Of a stretch of 64,000 nucleotides of DNA, positions 34,174 to 45,072 are shown one piece after another. This DNA comes from Flavobacterium phragmitis (GTDB lineage: Bacteria > Bacteroidota > Bacteroidia > Flavobacteriales > Flavobacteriaceae). Position 1 is the stretch's first letter. Each line of letters starts with the position of its first letter. The notes beneath the pieces are model-generated. The model saw only the letters and a program-made list of their open reading frames with translations, was not told where the DNA came from and did not search any database. The stretch spans positions 496,001 to 560,000 of the forward strand of contig NZ_FOMH01000002.1 of assembly GCF_900112575.1 (NCBI RefSeq), given 5' to 3'. The position numbers and the translations under genes were made by a program.

Positions 34174-34727
34174 TAGAAAACTAATAAATCTATTTCGTTC
34201 GTCGCCGTATTAATTAAGACAATTCTAAAATCAAATTCTTCAATTTTAATTTGCTGCTGAATTGTTTTCCGAATATATTCTGAATTTAAAGAAAAGTTCT
34301 CGTCAAGCGAAATTTTCACATCAACAGAATTAAGGTATTTAGAAGCTTTCTTATTGACAATAATCGACGCTAAAACATAAAAACCGATTATGATCAATTG
34401 AAAAAACAGCAATAATTCAATCTTTTCAAATGGATACATAATATCCAAAATAGACAAGGTTATTGTAGCAAAAAGAAAGATTATGGCATTTACTGTAAAA
34501 GATTGTGTTCTAAAACGAAGTATCGAAAAAATAGCAAATAATCCAAACCCAATTCCTACTCCAATTTCAATTTTGGTAAACAAATAACAAAGCGAAAAAG
34601 TACAAAGTCCAACAATAACCATCAATGGATTTATGGTTGCATTATCTTTTCTGTTTGAGAAAAAATACAAAACCAAAATCGAAAAAAACAAAAGCAAAAA
34701 CCTTCCTAAAAGTTCGTTTAAATCCAT
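34170..34727 (-). CDS. DUF4956 membrane protein
   Basis: The 185-residue protein has four or five hydrophobic segments in its first 130 residues (LLLFFSILVLYFFS, GLCTFSLCYLFTKIEIGVGIG, IIFLFATITLSILD, IIIGFYVLASIIV). The cytosolic C-terminal part contains QIKIEEFDFRIVLINTATN. GFGLFAIFSILRFRT matches the usual DUF4956 core. Family members in other bacteria are often near polyphosphate or transport genes, but here there is no such neighbour. The stop codon overlaps the convergent gene by four bases, so there is no room for a separate terminator. Confidence 0.85.
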   Translation of the reverse strand: MDLNELLGRFLLLFFSILVLYFFSNRKDNATINPLMVIVGLCTFSLCYLFTKIEIGVGIGFGLFAIFSILRFRTQSFTVNAIIFLFATITLSILDIMYPFEKIELLLFFQLIIIGFYVLASIIVNKKASKYLNSVDVKISLDENFSLNSEYIRKTIQQQIKIEEFDFRIVLINTATNEIDLLVFY

Positions 34728-34765
34728 TGGTCAGATTAATTTGTTAGTCAAATGTAAAAAAATTA

Positions 34766-35818
34766 CTAATTAGTACTCCATTTATAGTTTTTGGACCACT
34801 CGTAAAATTTATCTAATTTATCTTGATTCTTTTTATGCCATTTAGCAACATCTTCCTCGCCTGAATCCACATATGCGATATACGCAAAAGGCTCAATGAG
34901 CTTTTTATTTTTCATCTCGATGAAATATGGCGCTAAAAAGTTCCAATAAAATCCTGTATTATCATTCTTTGTCTCTTCTAATGAGGCACAAATAACCTCA
35001 AATTTTCGTATAAAATTCTCTGCATCTGTTTTTTTTACATTCTTTTTATCAAAGTCTAAACCTGCACTCATAGAAAGTATCAAATCTGCCGAAGAAAAAT
35101 CATTTTCTTTTTTAACCCCTGTAGAATCTGGAAGTGTTGATGCATCGATATTAATTGTTACTGCTTTCTCACCTGTTTGAGTCACGCCTTTCATCATTAA
35201 GCTTTTTAAATTTTCAAAGTTCTTCTTTGATCTGCTTGTTTGCGGTTCAACAATTAAAAATCTTGAAAATGCCATAACAGCAGGAATTCTATTAGAATTT
35301 GTCTCTAATATCCCGATAGCATTTAATGAACCAGAATGTTTTGGATTTATACTCAAAGATTTTTGAAAGCAGGAAAGAGCTTCTGAACTTTTATTAGAAT
35401 TCGCATAACAAATCCCCTTATTAAAATACAATTGATAATAATTTGGAAATCTCTGAATTCCTTCTTCGTATATTTTTAAGGCTTCTTCATTTTTCTTTAA
35501 ATGATCTAACGCATTAGCATAATTAACGTAAACATTCTGAAGTCCGCTTTCAGGATGAGTTACAATAGCATGTTTTGAAATAGCTATAACTTCATCAAAT
35601 TTGTTTAAAGAATTCAATGTTAAAGATTTTTCAATTAAAGCAAACAAATTGTCTTTATCTAGTTCTAATGCTTTATCATAATTTTTAATTGCTCCTTCAT
35701 AATCACCTTTATCATGAAGAACTATACCAGATTCTACAAGTTTATCTGCTTCATCTTTATTTTGTGCATAAATACCCGTAAACATTAAGAACAAAAATAG
35801 TAGACTTTTAACTTTCAT
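34766..35818 (-). CDS. Exported tetratricopeptide-repeat protein
   Basis: A signal peptide (MKVKSLLFLFLMFTGIYAQ) is followed by about five TPR units at residues 22-200, for example GIVLHDKGDYEGAIKNYDKA and YFNKGICYANSNKSSEALSC. The remaining 150 residues have no recognised domain. TPR arrays act as protein-binding scaffolds, here in the periplasm. The partner is unknown and neighbours give no clue. It is transcribed alone, 38 bases upstream of the DUF4956 gene on the same strand, so co-transcription is possible. Confidence 0.85.
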   Translation of the reverse strand: MKVKSLLFLFLMFTGIYAQNKDEADKLVESGIVLHDKGDYEGAIKNYDKALELDKDNLFALIEKSLTLNSLNKFDEVIAISKHAIVTHPESGLQNVYVNYANALDHLKKNEEALKIYEEGIQRFPNYYQLYFNKGICYANSNKSSEALSCFQKSLSINPKHSGSLNAIGILETNSNRIPAVMAFSRFLIVEPQTSRSKKNFENLKSLMMKGVTQTGEKAVTINIDASTLPDSTGVKKENDFSSADLILSMSAGLDFDKKNVKKTDAENFIRKFEVICASLEETKNDNTGFYWNFLAPYFIEMKNKKLIEPFAYIAYVDSGEEDVAKWHKKNQDKLDKFYEWSKNYKWSTN

Positions 35819-35899
35819 ATAGGTTTGATTTAGATTATAAACTTACTATATTTTACTTACATAAAAACGAAATCAAGAAAAAAAACGATAACACAAAAA

Positions 35900-35929
35900 A
35901 AAGGACTTAAAAAAAATTTTAAGTCCTTT
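35900..35929 (-). terminator. Terminator of the MORN-like gene
   Basis: A perfect 13-bp stem (AAAGGACTTAAAA / TTTTAAGTCCTTT) with a 4-base loop has an A-run on the plus side, giving a U-tract for minus-strand RNA. It lies 20 bases past the stop at 35950. Confidence 0.8.
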
Positions 35930-35949
35930 CGCTAGAATTATTACATCTA

Positions 35950-36675
35950 TTATTTTTTAGGAGCCGGCCCTTTCTCAGAAGCTTTATTAGTATTTTTAGG
36001 GTCACTCATATTTACTTCCTTTATCAATTTCCCTTTTTGATAAAACTGCCAGATTCCTGCTTTTTTACCGTTTACAAACTTCCCTTTCGATGCCACTGAA
36101 GCATCTGATTCATAAAAAACAGCATCTCCATTATATTCATTATTTTTAAAAGTAGATTCTTCTAAAAGTGTTCCGTCCTGTCCTATTTTTTTATAAGCAC
36201 CTTCTTTCAAACCATTTTTATACATCATCTCTTCTGCCACTTTTGCATTAGGATAATAAATAGTTTTCAAGCCTTCCAGCTTTCCGTTTTTATAATTTTC
36301 AGAAGTCATTAAAACCTTTGAAGCTTTATGATAATATTTCCATTCTCCTTCACGAGATTTCCCAATTTCTTTTCCTTCGCTCACTATATTTTTATTCTGA
36401 TCATAGAAAATAGTATACGAACTGCCATCATTGGCACTAAAATCTCTTGTTGCGATTACATCTCCTTTTTTAGTATCATCAAAAAATTTAAAAAGACCGG
36501 TCTCTTTTCCGTGATTAAAAGTTCCTTCATAACGCGGACGCTTAGATTCAGTATAAGTACCTTTCCAAAGTCCGTCTTTTTTTCCTGCAGCATCAACTTT
36601 ATTAATTTCTGTCTGTGCATTTAAAACCAATGCATTTAGAAATAGTAATCCAAGAATGATTTTTTTAGAGATCAT
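35950..36675 (-). CDS. Exported MORN-repeat/YwqK-type antitoxin-like protein
   Basis: A signal peptide ends about residue 20. The mature protein has at least six copies of a 20-23-residue unit related to MORN repeats (KDGLWKGTY, RYEGTFNHGKETGLFKFF, SREGEWKYYHK, NGKLEGLKTIYYPN, NGLKEGAYKKI, NGKKAGIWQFYQ). Such proteins are often named YwqK-family antitoxins in databases, but no toxin is adjacent. The usual reading is a secreted or periplasmic beta-hairpin repeat protein of unknown role. The tail after about residue 225 is Pro/Lys-rich. Confidence 0.82.
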   Translation of the reverse strand: MISKKIILGLLFLNALVLNAQTEINKVDAAGKKDGLWKGTYTESKRPRYEGTFNHGKETGLFKFFDDTKKGDVIATRDFSANDGSSYTIFYDQNKNIVSEGKEIGKSREGEWKYYHKASKVLMTSENYKNGKLEGLKTIYYPNAKVAEEMMYKNGLKEGAYKKIGQDGTLLEESTFKNNEYNGDAVFYESDASVASKGKFVNGKKAGIWQFYQKGKLIKEVNMSDPKNTNKASEKGPAPKK

Positions 36676-36724
36676 AGTATATTTTTTAAGCTTAACGAAA
36701 ATCTGAATTATAAATTATATTGGC

Positions 36725-36758
36725 AAAAAAAAATCCCGATAAATCGAGATTTTTTTTG
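36725..36758 (-). terminator. Terminator downstream of yidC
   Basis: An interrupted stem (AAAAATC, CGAT / ATCG, GATTTTT with one mismatch) with a 2-base loop is flanked by A- and T-runs. It lies eight bases past the yidC stop codon. Confidence 0.7.
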
Positions 36759-36765
36759 TTTAGAA

Positions 36766-38685
36766 TTATTTCTTTTTCTTGTTCTGAGCCTGAGCTTTTG
36801 CAGCTTCCTGCTGTTCCATTACTTCTTGAAGACGTTGCTGGAACTTACTTGGTTTCTTTGGCTCTCTTTGTTTGTTTTCTTGAATCTGAGCGTGAATTTT
36901 TTCACTGTCTACAATATAATTCTTGATAACAAACATAATTCCGATTGTAATTAAGTTCGAAATAAAGTTATACAAACTCAAACCAGCACCGTAACTGTTG
37001 AAGAAAATTAACATCATTAATGGCGAAACATAAATCATGATTTTCATCATTTTTGCCATATCTGGCATACCTTCTTGCTGAGGCGCTGCCATTTGCTGAT
37101 CTCCTGAAGTCATTTTCATGTAGAAGAAAATTGCAATTGCTGCCAAAATTGGGAACAAACTGATGTGATCTCCGTACAATGGAATGTTGAATGGTAATTT
37201 CACAACCGAGTCAAAAGAGGACAAATCGTCAGCCCAAAGGAAACTTTTTTGTCTTAATTCAAATGCAGCAGGGAAAAACTGGAATGATGCATACATAAAA
37301 GGAAGCTGAATCAACGCTGGGATACATCCTGCCATTGGGTTTACTCCTGCTTTGTTGTACAGTTTCATTGTTTCCTGTTGTTTCTTCATTGGGTCTTTTT
37401 TGAATTTTTCTCCCAACTCTGCAATGTCAGGTCTTAAAACTTTCATTTTAGCCTGAGACAAGAATGATTTATATGTAATTGGCGACATGGCCAATTTGAT
37501 AATTATAGTAAAAATGATAATAGCAATTCCTAATGATAATCCAATAGTTGAACTTAAGAAACCAAATAATGGAATAAAGATAAATTTGTTAATCCATCCA
37601 AAAATTCCCCATCCTAACGGAATGATTTTATCAAAATTTTTATCGTAAGCTTTTAATGTTTTGTAATCTACAGGACCCATATACAAATTCATTTTGTAAT
37701 CGATCTCTCCGTTTGTAAACGCTAAAGGCAAATTGGCTCTAAACTGTTTAGTAAAAACAGTATCGATTTTTTCATCTTTAACTAAATCATCAGACTGTAA
37801 TTTTGATGTTTCAAATGGTTTTTCTGTAGATAAAATTGTGGCAAAGAAATGCTGTTTAAAAGCTACAAAACTAACTTTAGTAGGAGTTTCTTCTTTTCCT
37901 TGTCCGTGCTGACTTACATTATTGTATTTTGACTCGTTGTATTTGTAATCAATTTGAGCAAAACGATTTTCGTAAGAAACACTTTTCTCGTTTCTGTATG
38001 TTTTTAAATCCCATTCTAAATTTAATGGTTTAGCAGAATTTAAAACTTTATTTAAACCTTGAGAACGAATATCAAAACCAACTAAGTAATCATTTGGCTT
38101 CAAGATATATTTATACTCCAAAAACTCATTTGCTCCAGCTTTTAAACGCATAGATAAAACTTGGTCTGCACCAATTTTTTCTAATGTTGGTTCAAAATAC
38201 AAATCTTTAGAATTTAATGTTCTATTATCTGTAGTAAGAAGCTGTAAATTTAAGTTTGAGTTATTGTTTTTAATTAATTCAACTAACTGACCAGAACCTT
38301 TTTTAAATTTTTCAAATTCTTTTAAAGTCGCTTCAACAATGTAACCACCTTTATTAGCGATTTTAAGCTTAAGCTTCTCGTTTTCGATTGTTGTAAAAGT
38401 CTCTTTAGCAGAAGGAAGTGTTGCAGAATAAGCAAATCCTCCTAAAGTTTTTTGCAATTGAGCCAATTGAGCTGTATCTCCTGGCGTTGCCGCAACAGGT
38501 AATGCCGCTACTTTAGCTTTGTCTGCTTTTGCTTGTGCTTCTTGTTTAGCTACTAATTCTTTCTTGGCTTTTTCAGCAGCAATTTCTTTCTCAGAAGGTT
38601 GATTTTGATAAAAAATCCAAATCAAGATTCCGAATATCAATACAAAACCAATGATCGAATTGAGGTCTAATTTTTTTTCTTCCAT
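36766..38685 (-). CDS. yidC: Membrane protein insertase YidC
   Basis: YidC inserts and folds inner-membrane proteins, alone or with SecYEG. The first hydrophobic helix (about residues 8-24, GFVLIFGILIWIFYQ) is followed by an Ala/Lys-rich linker and a large periplasmic beta-domain (about 60-370). The conserved five-helix core (about 375-600) follows, including FSSTIGLSLGIAIIIFTIIIK-like sequence, GCIPALIQLPFMYASFQFF and a Lys-rich cytosolic tail. The 639-residue length is normal for the Gram-negative type. It lies 77 bases downstream of pyrG on the same strand and is probably co-transcribed. This is the usual neighbourhood in flavobacteria. Confidence 0.95.
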   Translation of the reverse strand: MEEKKLDLNSIIGFVLIFGILIWIFYQNQPSEKEIAAEKAKKELVAKQEAQAKADKAKVAALPVAATPGDTAQLAQLQKTLGGFAYSATLPSAKETFTTIENEKLKLKIANKGGYIVEATLKEFEKFKKGSGQLVELIKNNNSNLNLQLLTTDNRTLNSKDLYFEPTLEKIGADQVLSMRLKAGANEFLEYKYILKPNDYLVGFDIRSQGLNKVLNSAKPLNLEWDLKTYRNEKSVSYENRFAQIDYKYNESKYNNVSQHGQGKEETPTKVSFVAFKQHFFATILSTEKPFETSKLQSDDLVKDEKIDTVFTKQFRANLPLAFTNGEIDYKMNLYMGPVDYKTLKAYDKNFDKIIPLGWGIFGWINKFIFIPLFGFLSSTIGLSLGIAIIIFTIIIKLAMSPITYKSFLSQAKMKVLRPDIAELGEKFKKDPMKKQQETMKLYNKAGVNPMAGCIPALIQLPFMYASFQFFPAAFELRQKSFLWADDLSSFDSVVKLPFNIPLYGDHISLFPILAAIAIFFYMKMTSGDQQMAAPQQEGMPDMAKMMKIMIYVSPLMMLIFFNSYGAGLSLYNFISNLITIGIMFVIKNYIVDSEKIHAQIQENKQREPKKPSKFQQRLQEVMEQQEAAKAQAQNKKKK

Positions 38686-38762
38686 TATTTTTAAAAAAGT
38701 TATTCGTTTGAGGATATTAGTAATTAGTTTAATTTAAAAGTTACACCTCTTAGAATGAATTA

Positions 38763-40447
<1,685 letters not shown>

Positions 40448-40598
40448 TTCGAGAATGAGATAATTTTTAATTTTTTAGACTTCTTTCAATTTAAATGCAC
40501 GTTTGAAGTTCTGGCTTTAGAAAATGAAAGGATTTTGGATTTTTGAATAAAAATTCGCAGCTAATGATCGATAAACTTAAACAATTAAAAATCTGCTT

Positions 40599-40829
40599 TT
40601 AAGGCTTCGGATATTGCTTCTTAATGTTACGAATCAATTCCTCCAAACCATTCAATTTCAACTCATAAATTAATTGTAATTGCTGTCCAAGCTCTCCTTT
40701 TGGAAAACCTTTATTATGATACCAAACCACATAATACTCAGGCAAATCAATTAAATATTTTCCTTCATATTTCCCGAAAGGCATTTTGGTGTGGGCTAAT
40801 TTTATGAGTTGTTTTTTGTCTTGATCCAT
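40599..40829 (-). CDS. DUF3820 family small protein
   Basis: The start is the ATG giving MDQDKKQLIKLAHTKMPFGK; the longer frame adds 22 residues without homology. The 76-residue protein has the conserved core MPFGKYEGKYLIDLPEYYV and WYHNKGFPKGELGQQLQL, typical of DUF3820 (also seen as a domain in some exonuclease-like proteins). It is cytosolic and of unknown function. It is a single gene with no clear partner. Confidence 0.85.
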   Translation of the reverse strand: MDQDKKQLIKLAHTKMPFGKYEGKYLIDLPEYYVVWYHNKGFPKGELGQQLQLIYELKLNGLEELIRNIKKQYPKP

Positions 40830-41143
40830 TTTTTTTTTGAGAGGAAAGAGAATAGAAAACAGAAAACAGACTTCTGTACTTGCTTCGCTATGCAAAGCTA
40901 TTACTTATTTTTCTTTTGCCACAGATTAAAAAATAGTTTTCAGTCTCAGTCACAGTTTACAGTTTACAACAAAAACACATACATAGGCTGAAAAACCTAG
41001 AACCTCAGCATCTTAAAAAAAGAAGCAAGAAAAAAGAACCTATTTTAATTCTCTTTCCCTGCTTCAAAAATATTTTTAAAGTTTTCAGTTGCAGATTTCA
41101 ACCACAGTTAAAAACTGAAAACTGACACTGAAAACTGATACTC
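40830..41143. other. Intergenic stretch with degenerate CAGTTT/ACTGA repeats
   Basis: No gene is seen in these 314 bases. They contain short degenerate repeats: CAGTTTACAGTTTACA around 40955-40975 and AACTGAAAACTGA with ACTGAAAACTGA around 41110-41140. A worn copy of the octamer element (CCTAGAAC-CTCAGCA, the complement of TGCTGAG-GTTCTAGG) lies at 40996-41010. No terminator stem of quality was found. Confidence 0.5.
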
Positions 41144-43072
41144 TTAATAATGCCATCTCACGAAAGCTTCCATCGCAGCATAAGTTGCCAAACCTAATTG
41201 GTGGTACAATTCTGCTGTTTCACGGTTTCTGTCTTCTGCTCTCTGCCAGAACTCTCTTGCGTCTGTTCCTTGGAAAACCACTCCATCTTTTTGAGACTGG
41301 TGTTTGAAGATTCCGTGACGTTTTGCTAAAACCTGATCAGGGCTCATTGGAACCGCCATTTCAACTTCATCAATTCCCCATTCCTGCCAAGCTCCACGAT
41401 ATAACCATAACCAACAGTCGTTCATGAATTCTTTTGGTTTTAAAACTTTTACTGCTTCAAAAATAGCATCCAAACAAACTTTGTGTGTTCCGTGTGGATC
41501 TGCTAAATCTCCAGCCGCATAAATTTGATGTGGTTTAATTTTTTCAATTAAATCAACAGTCAACTGAATGTCTTCTGGTCCAATTGGTTTTTTCTCGATT
41601 GTTCCTGTTTCATAGAAAGGCAATTCCATAAAATGAATCTGAGAATCCGGAAGCCCCACAAAATAACTTGTAGCTCTCGCCTCTCCTTTTCTGATTAAAC
41701 CTTTAATGTAACGAACTTCAGGAATGTCAATTTCGCTGTTCTTTTTGTTCTGTAAAAATGCTTCAGCTTTTTTGTAGATGTTATCTGCTTCTTCGCTTTT
41801 GATTCCGAATTTCTCGTTGTAATCAATTACGAATCTTGCAAAACGAAGCGCTTCATCATCAGCAACTGCAATGTTTCCAGAAGTCTGGTAAGCCACGTGT
41901 ACTTCATGTCCCTGCTCTTGCAAACGCATGAAAGTTCCTCCCATACTAATAATATCATCATCTGGATGTGGGCTGAAGATTAATACACGTTTTTTAGCTG
42001 GTTCCGCTCTTTCAGGACGATGTGTATCATCTGAATTTGGTTTTCCACCCGGCCAACCTGTAATTGTATTTTGTAATTTATTAAAAATCTTAATATTAGT
42101 ATCGTAAGCTGGACCTGAATCTGCTAACAAATCGCTCATACCGTTTTCGATATAATCAGCATCTGTAAGCATTAAAATTGGTTTTTTCAGATCTAATGCT
42201 AATCCTAAAACCGCTTTACGAGTTAATTTATCTGTCCAAACGATTTTCTCAACCAACCAAGGCTTGTTGATTCTCGTTAGTTTTGAAGAAGCTTCTTTAT
42301 CCAAAACAAAAACCGCATTGTTGTGCTCTTGCAAGAAAGATGCAGGAACTCGGTTTGTAACTTCATCTTCAACAGATTTTTTTACAATATTTGCTTTTCC
42401 TTCACCCCAAGCTAATAAGATTACTCTTTTTGCTTCCATGATTTTTTTAACTCCAAGTGTAATAGCCGTTCTTGGCGTATTATTCAAACCAAAGAAATCT
42501 TTACTTGCCGCAACTCTTGTAATATGATCCAAAGCCACTAAACGAGTTTTAGAGTTTTGAAGCGAACCTGATTCGTTAAAACCAATATGTCCGTTTCCTC
42601 CAATTCCAAGAATCTGAAGATCGATTCCGCCTAAAGCTTCAATTTTAGCTTCATATTCGTGGCAATAATCTGCAATTTGCTCTTTTGTCAAAAGTCCGTC
42701 TGGAACGTGAGCGTTTTCAGGTAAAATATCGACATGATCAAACAAAAGTTCCTTCATGAAACGAACATAACTGTTGATTGAATTCGGTTCCATTGGATAA
42801 TATTCATCCAAGTTAAAACTGATTACGTTTTTGAAACTCAAACCTTCTTCTTTGTGAAGGCGTACTAATTCAGCATATAATCCTTTTGGAGAAGAGCCTG
42901 TTGCCAAACCTAAAATACAAGGTTTTCCTTCTTTTTGTTTTTCTTTGATTAAAGCTGCAATTTCCTGCGCTACTTCTTTTGAAGCTTCTGTTGAGTTTTC
43001 AAAAACAACTGTGTTTATGTTTTCGAATCGTTTTTCGAAACCTGTTGCTTTGTCGATTTTACTTTTTAACAT
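41144..43072 (-). CDS. nagB: Glucosamine-6-phosphate deaminase fused to a PIG-L/LmbE-type domain
   Basis: Residues about 20-270 are NagB, which converts glucosamine-6-P to fructose-6-P and ammonia. Motifs are LGLATGSSPKGLYAEL, VISFNLDEYYPM, LGIGGNGHIGFNESGS and KRVILLAWGEGKA. Residues about 365-600 form a PIG-L/LmbE deacetylase-type domain with the zinc motif SPHPDDDIISMGG and a later DPHGTHKVC. The fusion is typical of Bacteroidota NagB proteins (642 residues). If the second domain deacetylates GlcNAc-6-P, the protein could perform two successive steps, but this is inference. Two palindromic 15-bp elements lie upstream of the start. It is at the distal end of the amino-sugar locus. Confidence 0.92.
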   Translation of the reverse strand: MLKSKIDKATGFEKRFENINTVVFENSTEASKEVAQEIAALIKEKQKEGKPCILGLATGSSPKGLYAELVRLHKEEGLSFKNVISFNLDEYYPMEPNSINSYVRFMKELLFDHVDILPENAHVPDGLLTKEQIADYCHEYEAKIEALGGIDLQILGIGGNGHIGFNESGSLQNSKTRLVALDHITRVAASKDFFGLNNTPRTAITLGVKKIMEAKRVILLAWGEGKANIVKKSVEDEVTNRVPASFLQEHNNAVFVLDKEASSKLTRINKPWLVEKIVWTDKLTRKAVLGLALDLKKPILMLTDADYIENGMSDLLADSGPAYDTNIKIFNKLQNTITGWPGGKPNSDDTHRPERAEPAKKRVLIFSPHPDDDIISMGGTFMRLQEQGHEVHVAYQTSGNIAVADDEALRFARFVIDYNEKFGIKSEEADNIYKKAEAFLQNKKNSEIDIPEVRYIKGLIRKGEARATSYFVGLPDSQIHFMELPFYETGTIEKKPIGPEDIQLTVDLIEKIKPHQIYAAGDLADPHGTHKVCLDAIFEAVKVLKPKEFMNDCWLWLYRGAWQEWGIDEVEMAVPMSPDQVLAKRHGIFKHQSQKDGVVFQGTDAREFWQRAEDRNRETAELYHQLGLATYAAMEAFVRWHY

Positions 43073-43571
43073 GGTATATTTTTTTTAATTTATTTTCTGA
43101 ATTCCTTCAACTTCGATATTAAAACCTAAAAAAAAACAGCAATCCTTTTTTTGCAAGTATTTGCATTTTTTTTGCAAATATCTGCATTTTTATTGCATCA
43201 GAAAAATAAAATAGTAACTTTTATTTATTTTTAACTAAGTAGCAGCTTTTTGTTAATGTTCTTAAGTTTTCTAATATAAAACAGATATCTTTTGGTCATA
43301 ATTTCATAATTCAACAAGAAAAATAGACTGCTAAGACAAAAACCGTAACTATTCTTATACTATTGTCTAAAAGGAAATCTCGTTTATTTTTAGAACATTT
43401 TAAAACAATTAAATTTAAAATTAATTTTAATAACATATATAAAAAAACTCAACTAATCGACACATTAACAACTCATTTACAACAAATTAAGATTAAATGA
43501 AAGCAAAAACCATTAATTGTGGAATATTGATCTGCATTAAAATTGCAATCAATTATTCATTTATTCAGTTA
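43073..43571 (-). promoter_or_regulatory. nagB upstream region with two palindromic operator-like sites
   Basis: No gene was seen in these 499 bases. At 43151-43165 and 43172-43186 stand TTGCAAGTATTTGCA and TTGCAAATATCTGCA. They are two copies of a near-perfect palindrome (consensus TGCAAATATTTGCA), 21 bp apart, each followed by T5 or more, and a half-site ATTGCATC follows at about 43192. Two-turn phasing in front of nagB suggests a regulator-binding pair. The rest (43200-43571) is AT-rich with no clear structure. Confidence 0.6.
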
Positions 43572-43603
43572 AAAAATCTCCTGTTCTTGTACAGGAGATT
43601 TTT
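43572..43603 (-). terminator. Terminator downstream of the GH109 gene
   Basis: A perfect 13-bp stem (AAAAATCTCCTGT / ACAGGAGATTTTT) with a 6-base loop lies 40 bases past the GH109 stop. A- and T-runs end it on both strands. It separates the GH109 transcript from nagB. Confidence 0.85.
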
Positions 43604-43643
43604 AAGGCTAACAAAAAATAACTAAACAATCAATTATATTTTT

Positions 43644-45014
43644 TTATTTAGAAAATTCAACCGTTTTTAATTTTTGCCATGCTCCTCTCGTAAAATCAGG
43701 AATTTCGACAGGAGCTGAATTGTTATCTAAAGAAATCTCTGTTAACGGACTTAAACAAGACCATTCTGCTAAATCATAAACATCCATATCTAATGGAAGT
43801 CCTTTTTGGAGACAGTAAAACATCCTATAATCCATAACAAAATCCATACCTCCATGACCTCCTACTTTTTTAGCCATTTCTTCTATATCTTTTACAATTG
43901 GATTTTTATATTTTTCCATTAATATCTTTTTTACATCTTCCGATACAAATTCTTCAGCATTAAGATTTTGATAATTTTTAGAAATTTCTGCTCCAGCTTC
44001 TTTTGCATCAATTGCATAACCTTCGACCGGATATTTATTTGCAAATCCTTTTGTTCCTGACAATTGATACATTCTGCTGTAAGGCCTTGGACTTGTAACA
44101 TCGTGCTGAATTTGGATTGTTTTTCCCATTTCAGTACGAATCATTGTCATGGTGTGATCTCCATTTCTAAAATCAGTAACCACTTCTCCTGTTTTTTCTT
44201 TTATAAATGCTGGATTTCCAACTGCTTTAGTATCCATTGAAACTAAGAAATTCATTTTATCACCTCTATGAATATTCAAAGCCAAACAAGCCGGCCCCAT
44301 TCCGTGTGTTGGATAAACATCTCCCCTGTGTTTGCGGTTATAATCCATTCTCCAGTTATTCCAGTAGTTTTGCCAATAGGGCTGAAGTCCATGAATATAA
44401 GAACCCTCGGCATGAAGAATTTCTCCAAATAAACCTTGCTGTGCCATGTTTAAAGTAGTCAATTCGAAGAAATCATAAACACAGTTTTCAAGCATCATAC
44501 AATGTTTTCTAGTTTTCTCAGAAGTATCAATAATATCCCAGATTTCTTTCATGGTCAGAGCCCCTGGAACTTCAACAGCAACATGTTTACCATCTTTCAT
44601 AGCTTGAACTGCGATATTGGCATGATGCTTCCAATCGGTTACAATATAAACTAGATCCACATTATCTAATTTTGTTACTTTTTTCCAAGCATCTTCTCCA
44701 AAAAATTCCTGTGCTTTTGGCGCACCGAGTTTTAGCAGAGTATCATTTGCCGCTTTTGTTCTTTCTTCCATCATATCGCACAATGCTACGATTTCTACTC
44801 CTGGAATATGCGGAATACGCTCTACAGCTCCAGTACCGCGCATTCCTAAACCAATAATTGCTACTCGAACATGAGGGATTGCTGGTGTTGCCAGACGTAA
44901 AACATCAGTTTGTCCTTTATCTCTTTTTGGTGTTTTTGTTTTGATAAGCTGTGCTGATGTAGTACAAACTTTGAATAGCAAAAATGCTATGAATAAAAAT
45001 CTTAAACTTTTCAT
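43644..45014 (-). CDS. Gfo/Idh/MocA-type glycosidase of family GH109 (alpha-N-acetylgalactosaminidase-like)
   Basis: GH109 enzymes use a bound NAD and a redox mechanism to cleave alpha-linked GalNAc. A signal peptide ends about residue 22 (VCTTSAQ). The Rossmann motif VAIIGLGMRGTGAVERI and the block YIVTDWKHHANIAVQAM belong to the Gfo/Idh/MocA fold. HAEGSYIHGLQPYWQNYWNN, GDVYPTHGMGPACLALNIHR and GHGGMDFVMDYRMFYCL are strongly GH109-like. Length 456 is typical. It is 58 bases downstream of a NagX-like gene and near nagB and the SusCD operon, a context that supports amino-sugar release. GH109 members are diverse, so substrate is likely but unproven. Confidence 0.87.
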   Translation of the reverse strand: MKSLRFLFIAFLLFKVCTTSAQLIKTKTPKRDKGQTDVLRLATPAIPHVRVAIIGLGMRGTGAVERIPHIPGVEIVALCDMMEERTKAANDTLLKLGAPKAQEFFGEDAWKKVTKLDNVDLVYIVTDWKHHANIAVQAMKDGKHVAVEVPGALTMKEIWDIIDTSEKTRKHCMMLENCVYDFFELTTLNMAQQGLFGEILHAEGSYIHGLQPYWQNYWNNWRMDYNRKHRGDVYPTHGMGPACLALNIHRGDKMNFLVSMDTKAVGNPAFIKEKTGEVVTDFRNGDHTMTMIRTEMGKTIQIQHDVTSPRPYSRMYQLSGTKGFANKYPVEGYAIDAKEAGAEISKNYQNLNAEEFVSEDVKKILMEKYKNPIVKDIEEMAKKVGGHGGMDFVMDYRMFYCLQKGLPLDMDVYDLAEWSCLSPLTEISLDNNSAPVEIPDFTRGAWQKLKTVEFSK

Positions 45015-45072
45015 TTTTTTTGTTTTAATGATATTTTTTTTTGAACGTTTTCTCTGTAGTAATTTGTTCTTA

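Noticed and set aside
40809..40991. Small plus-strand frame opposite DUF3820.
   Set aside because: Low-complexity Phe/Lys content and no Bacteroidota promoter upstream.
43200..43571. Possible small RNA gene in the large gap upstream of nagB.
   Set aside because: No promoter-terminator pair or stable stem could be found; only AT-rich sequence was seen.
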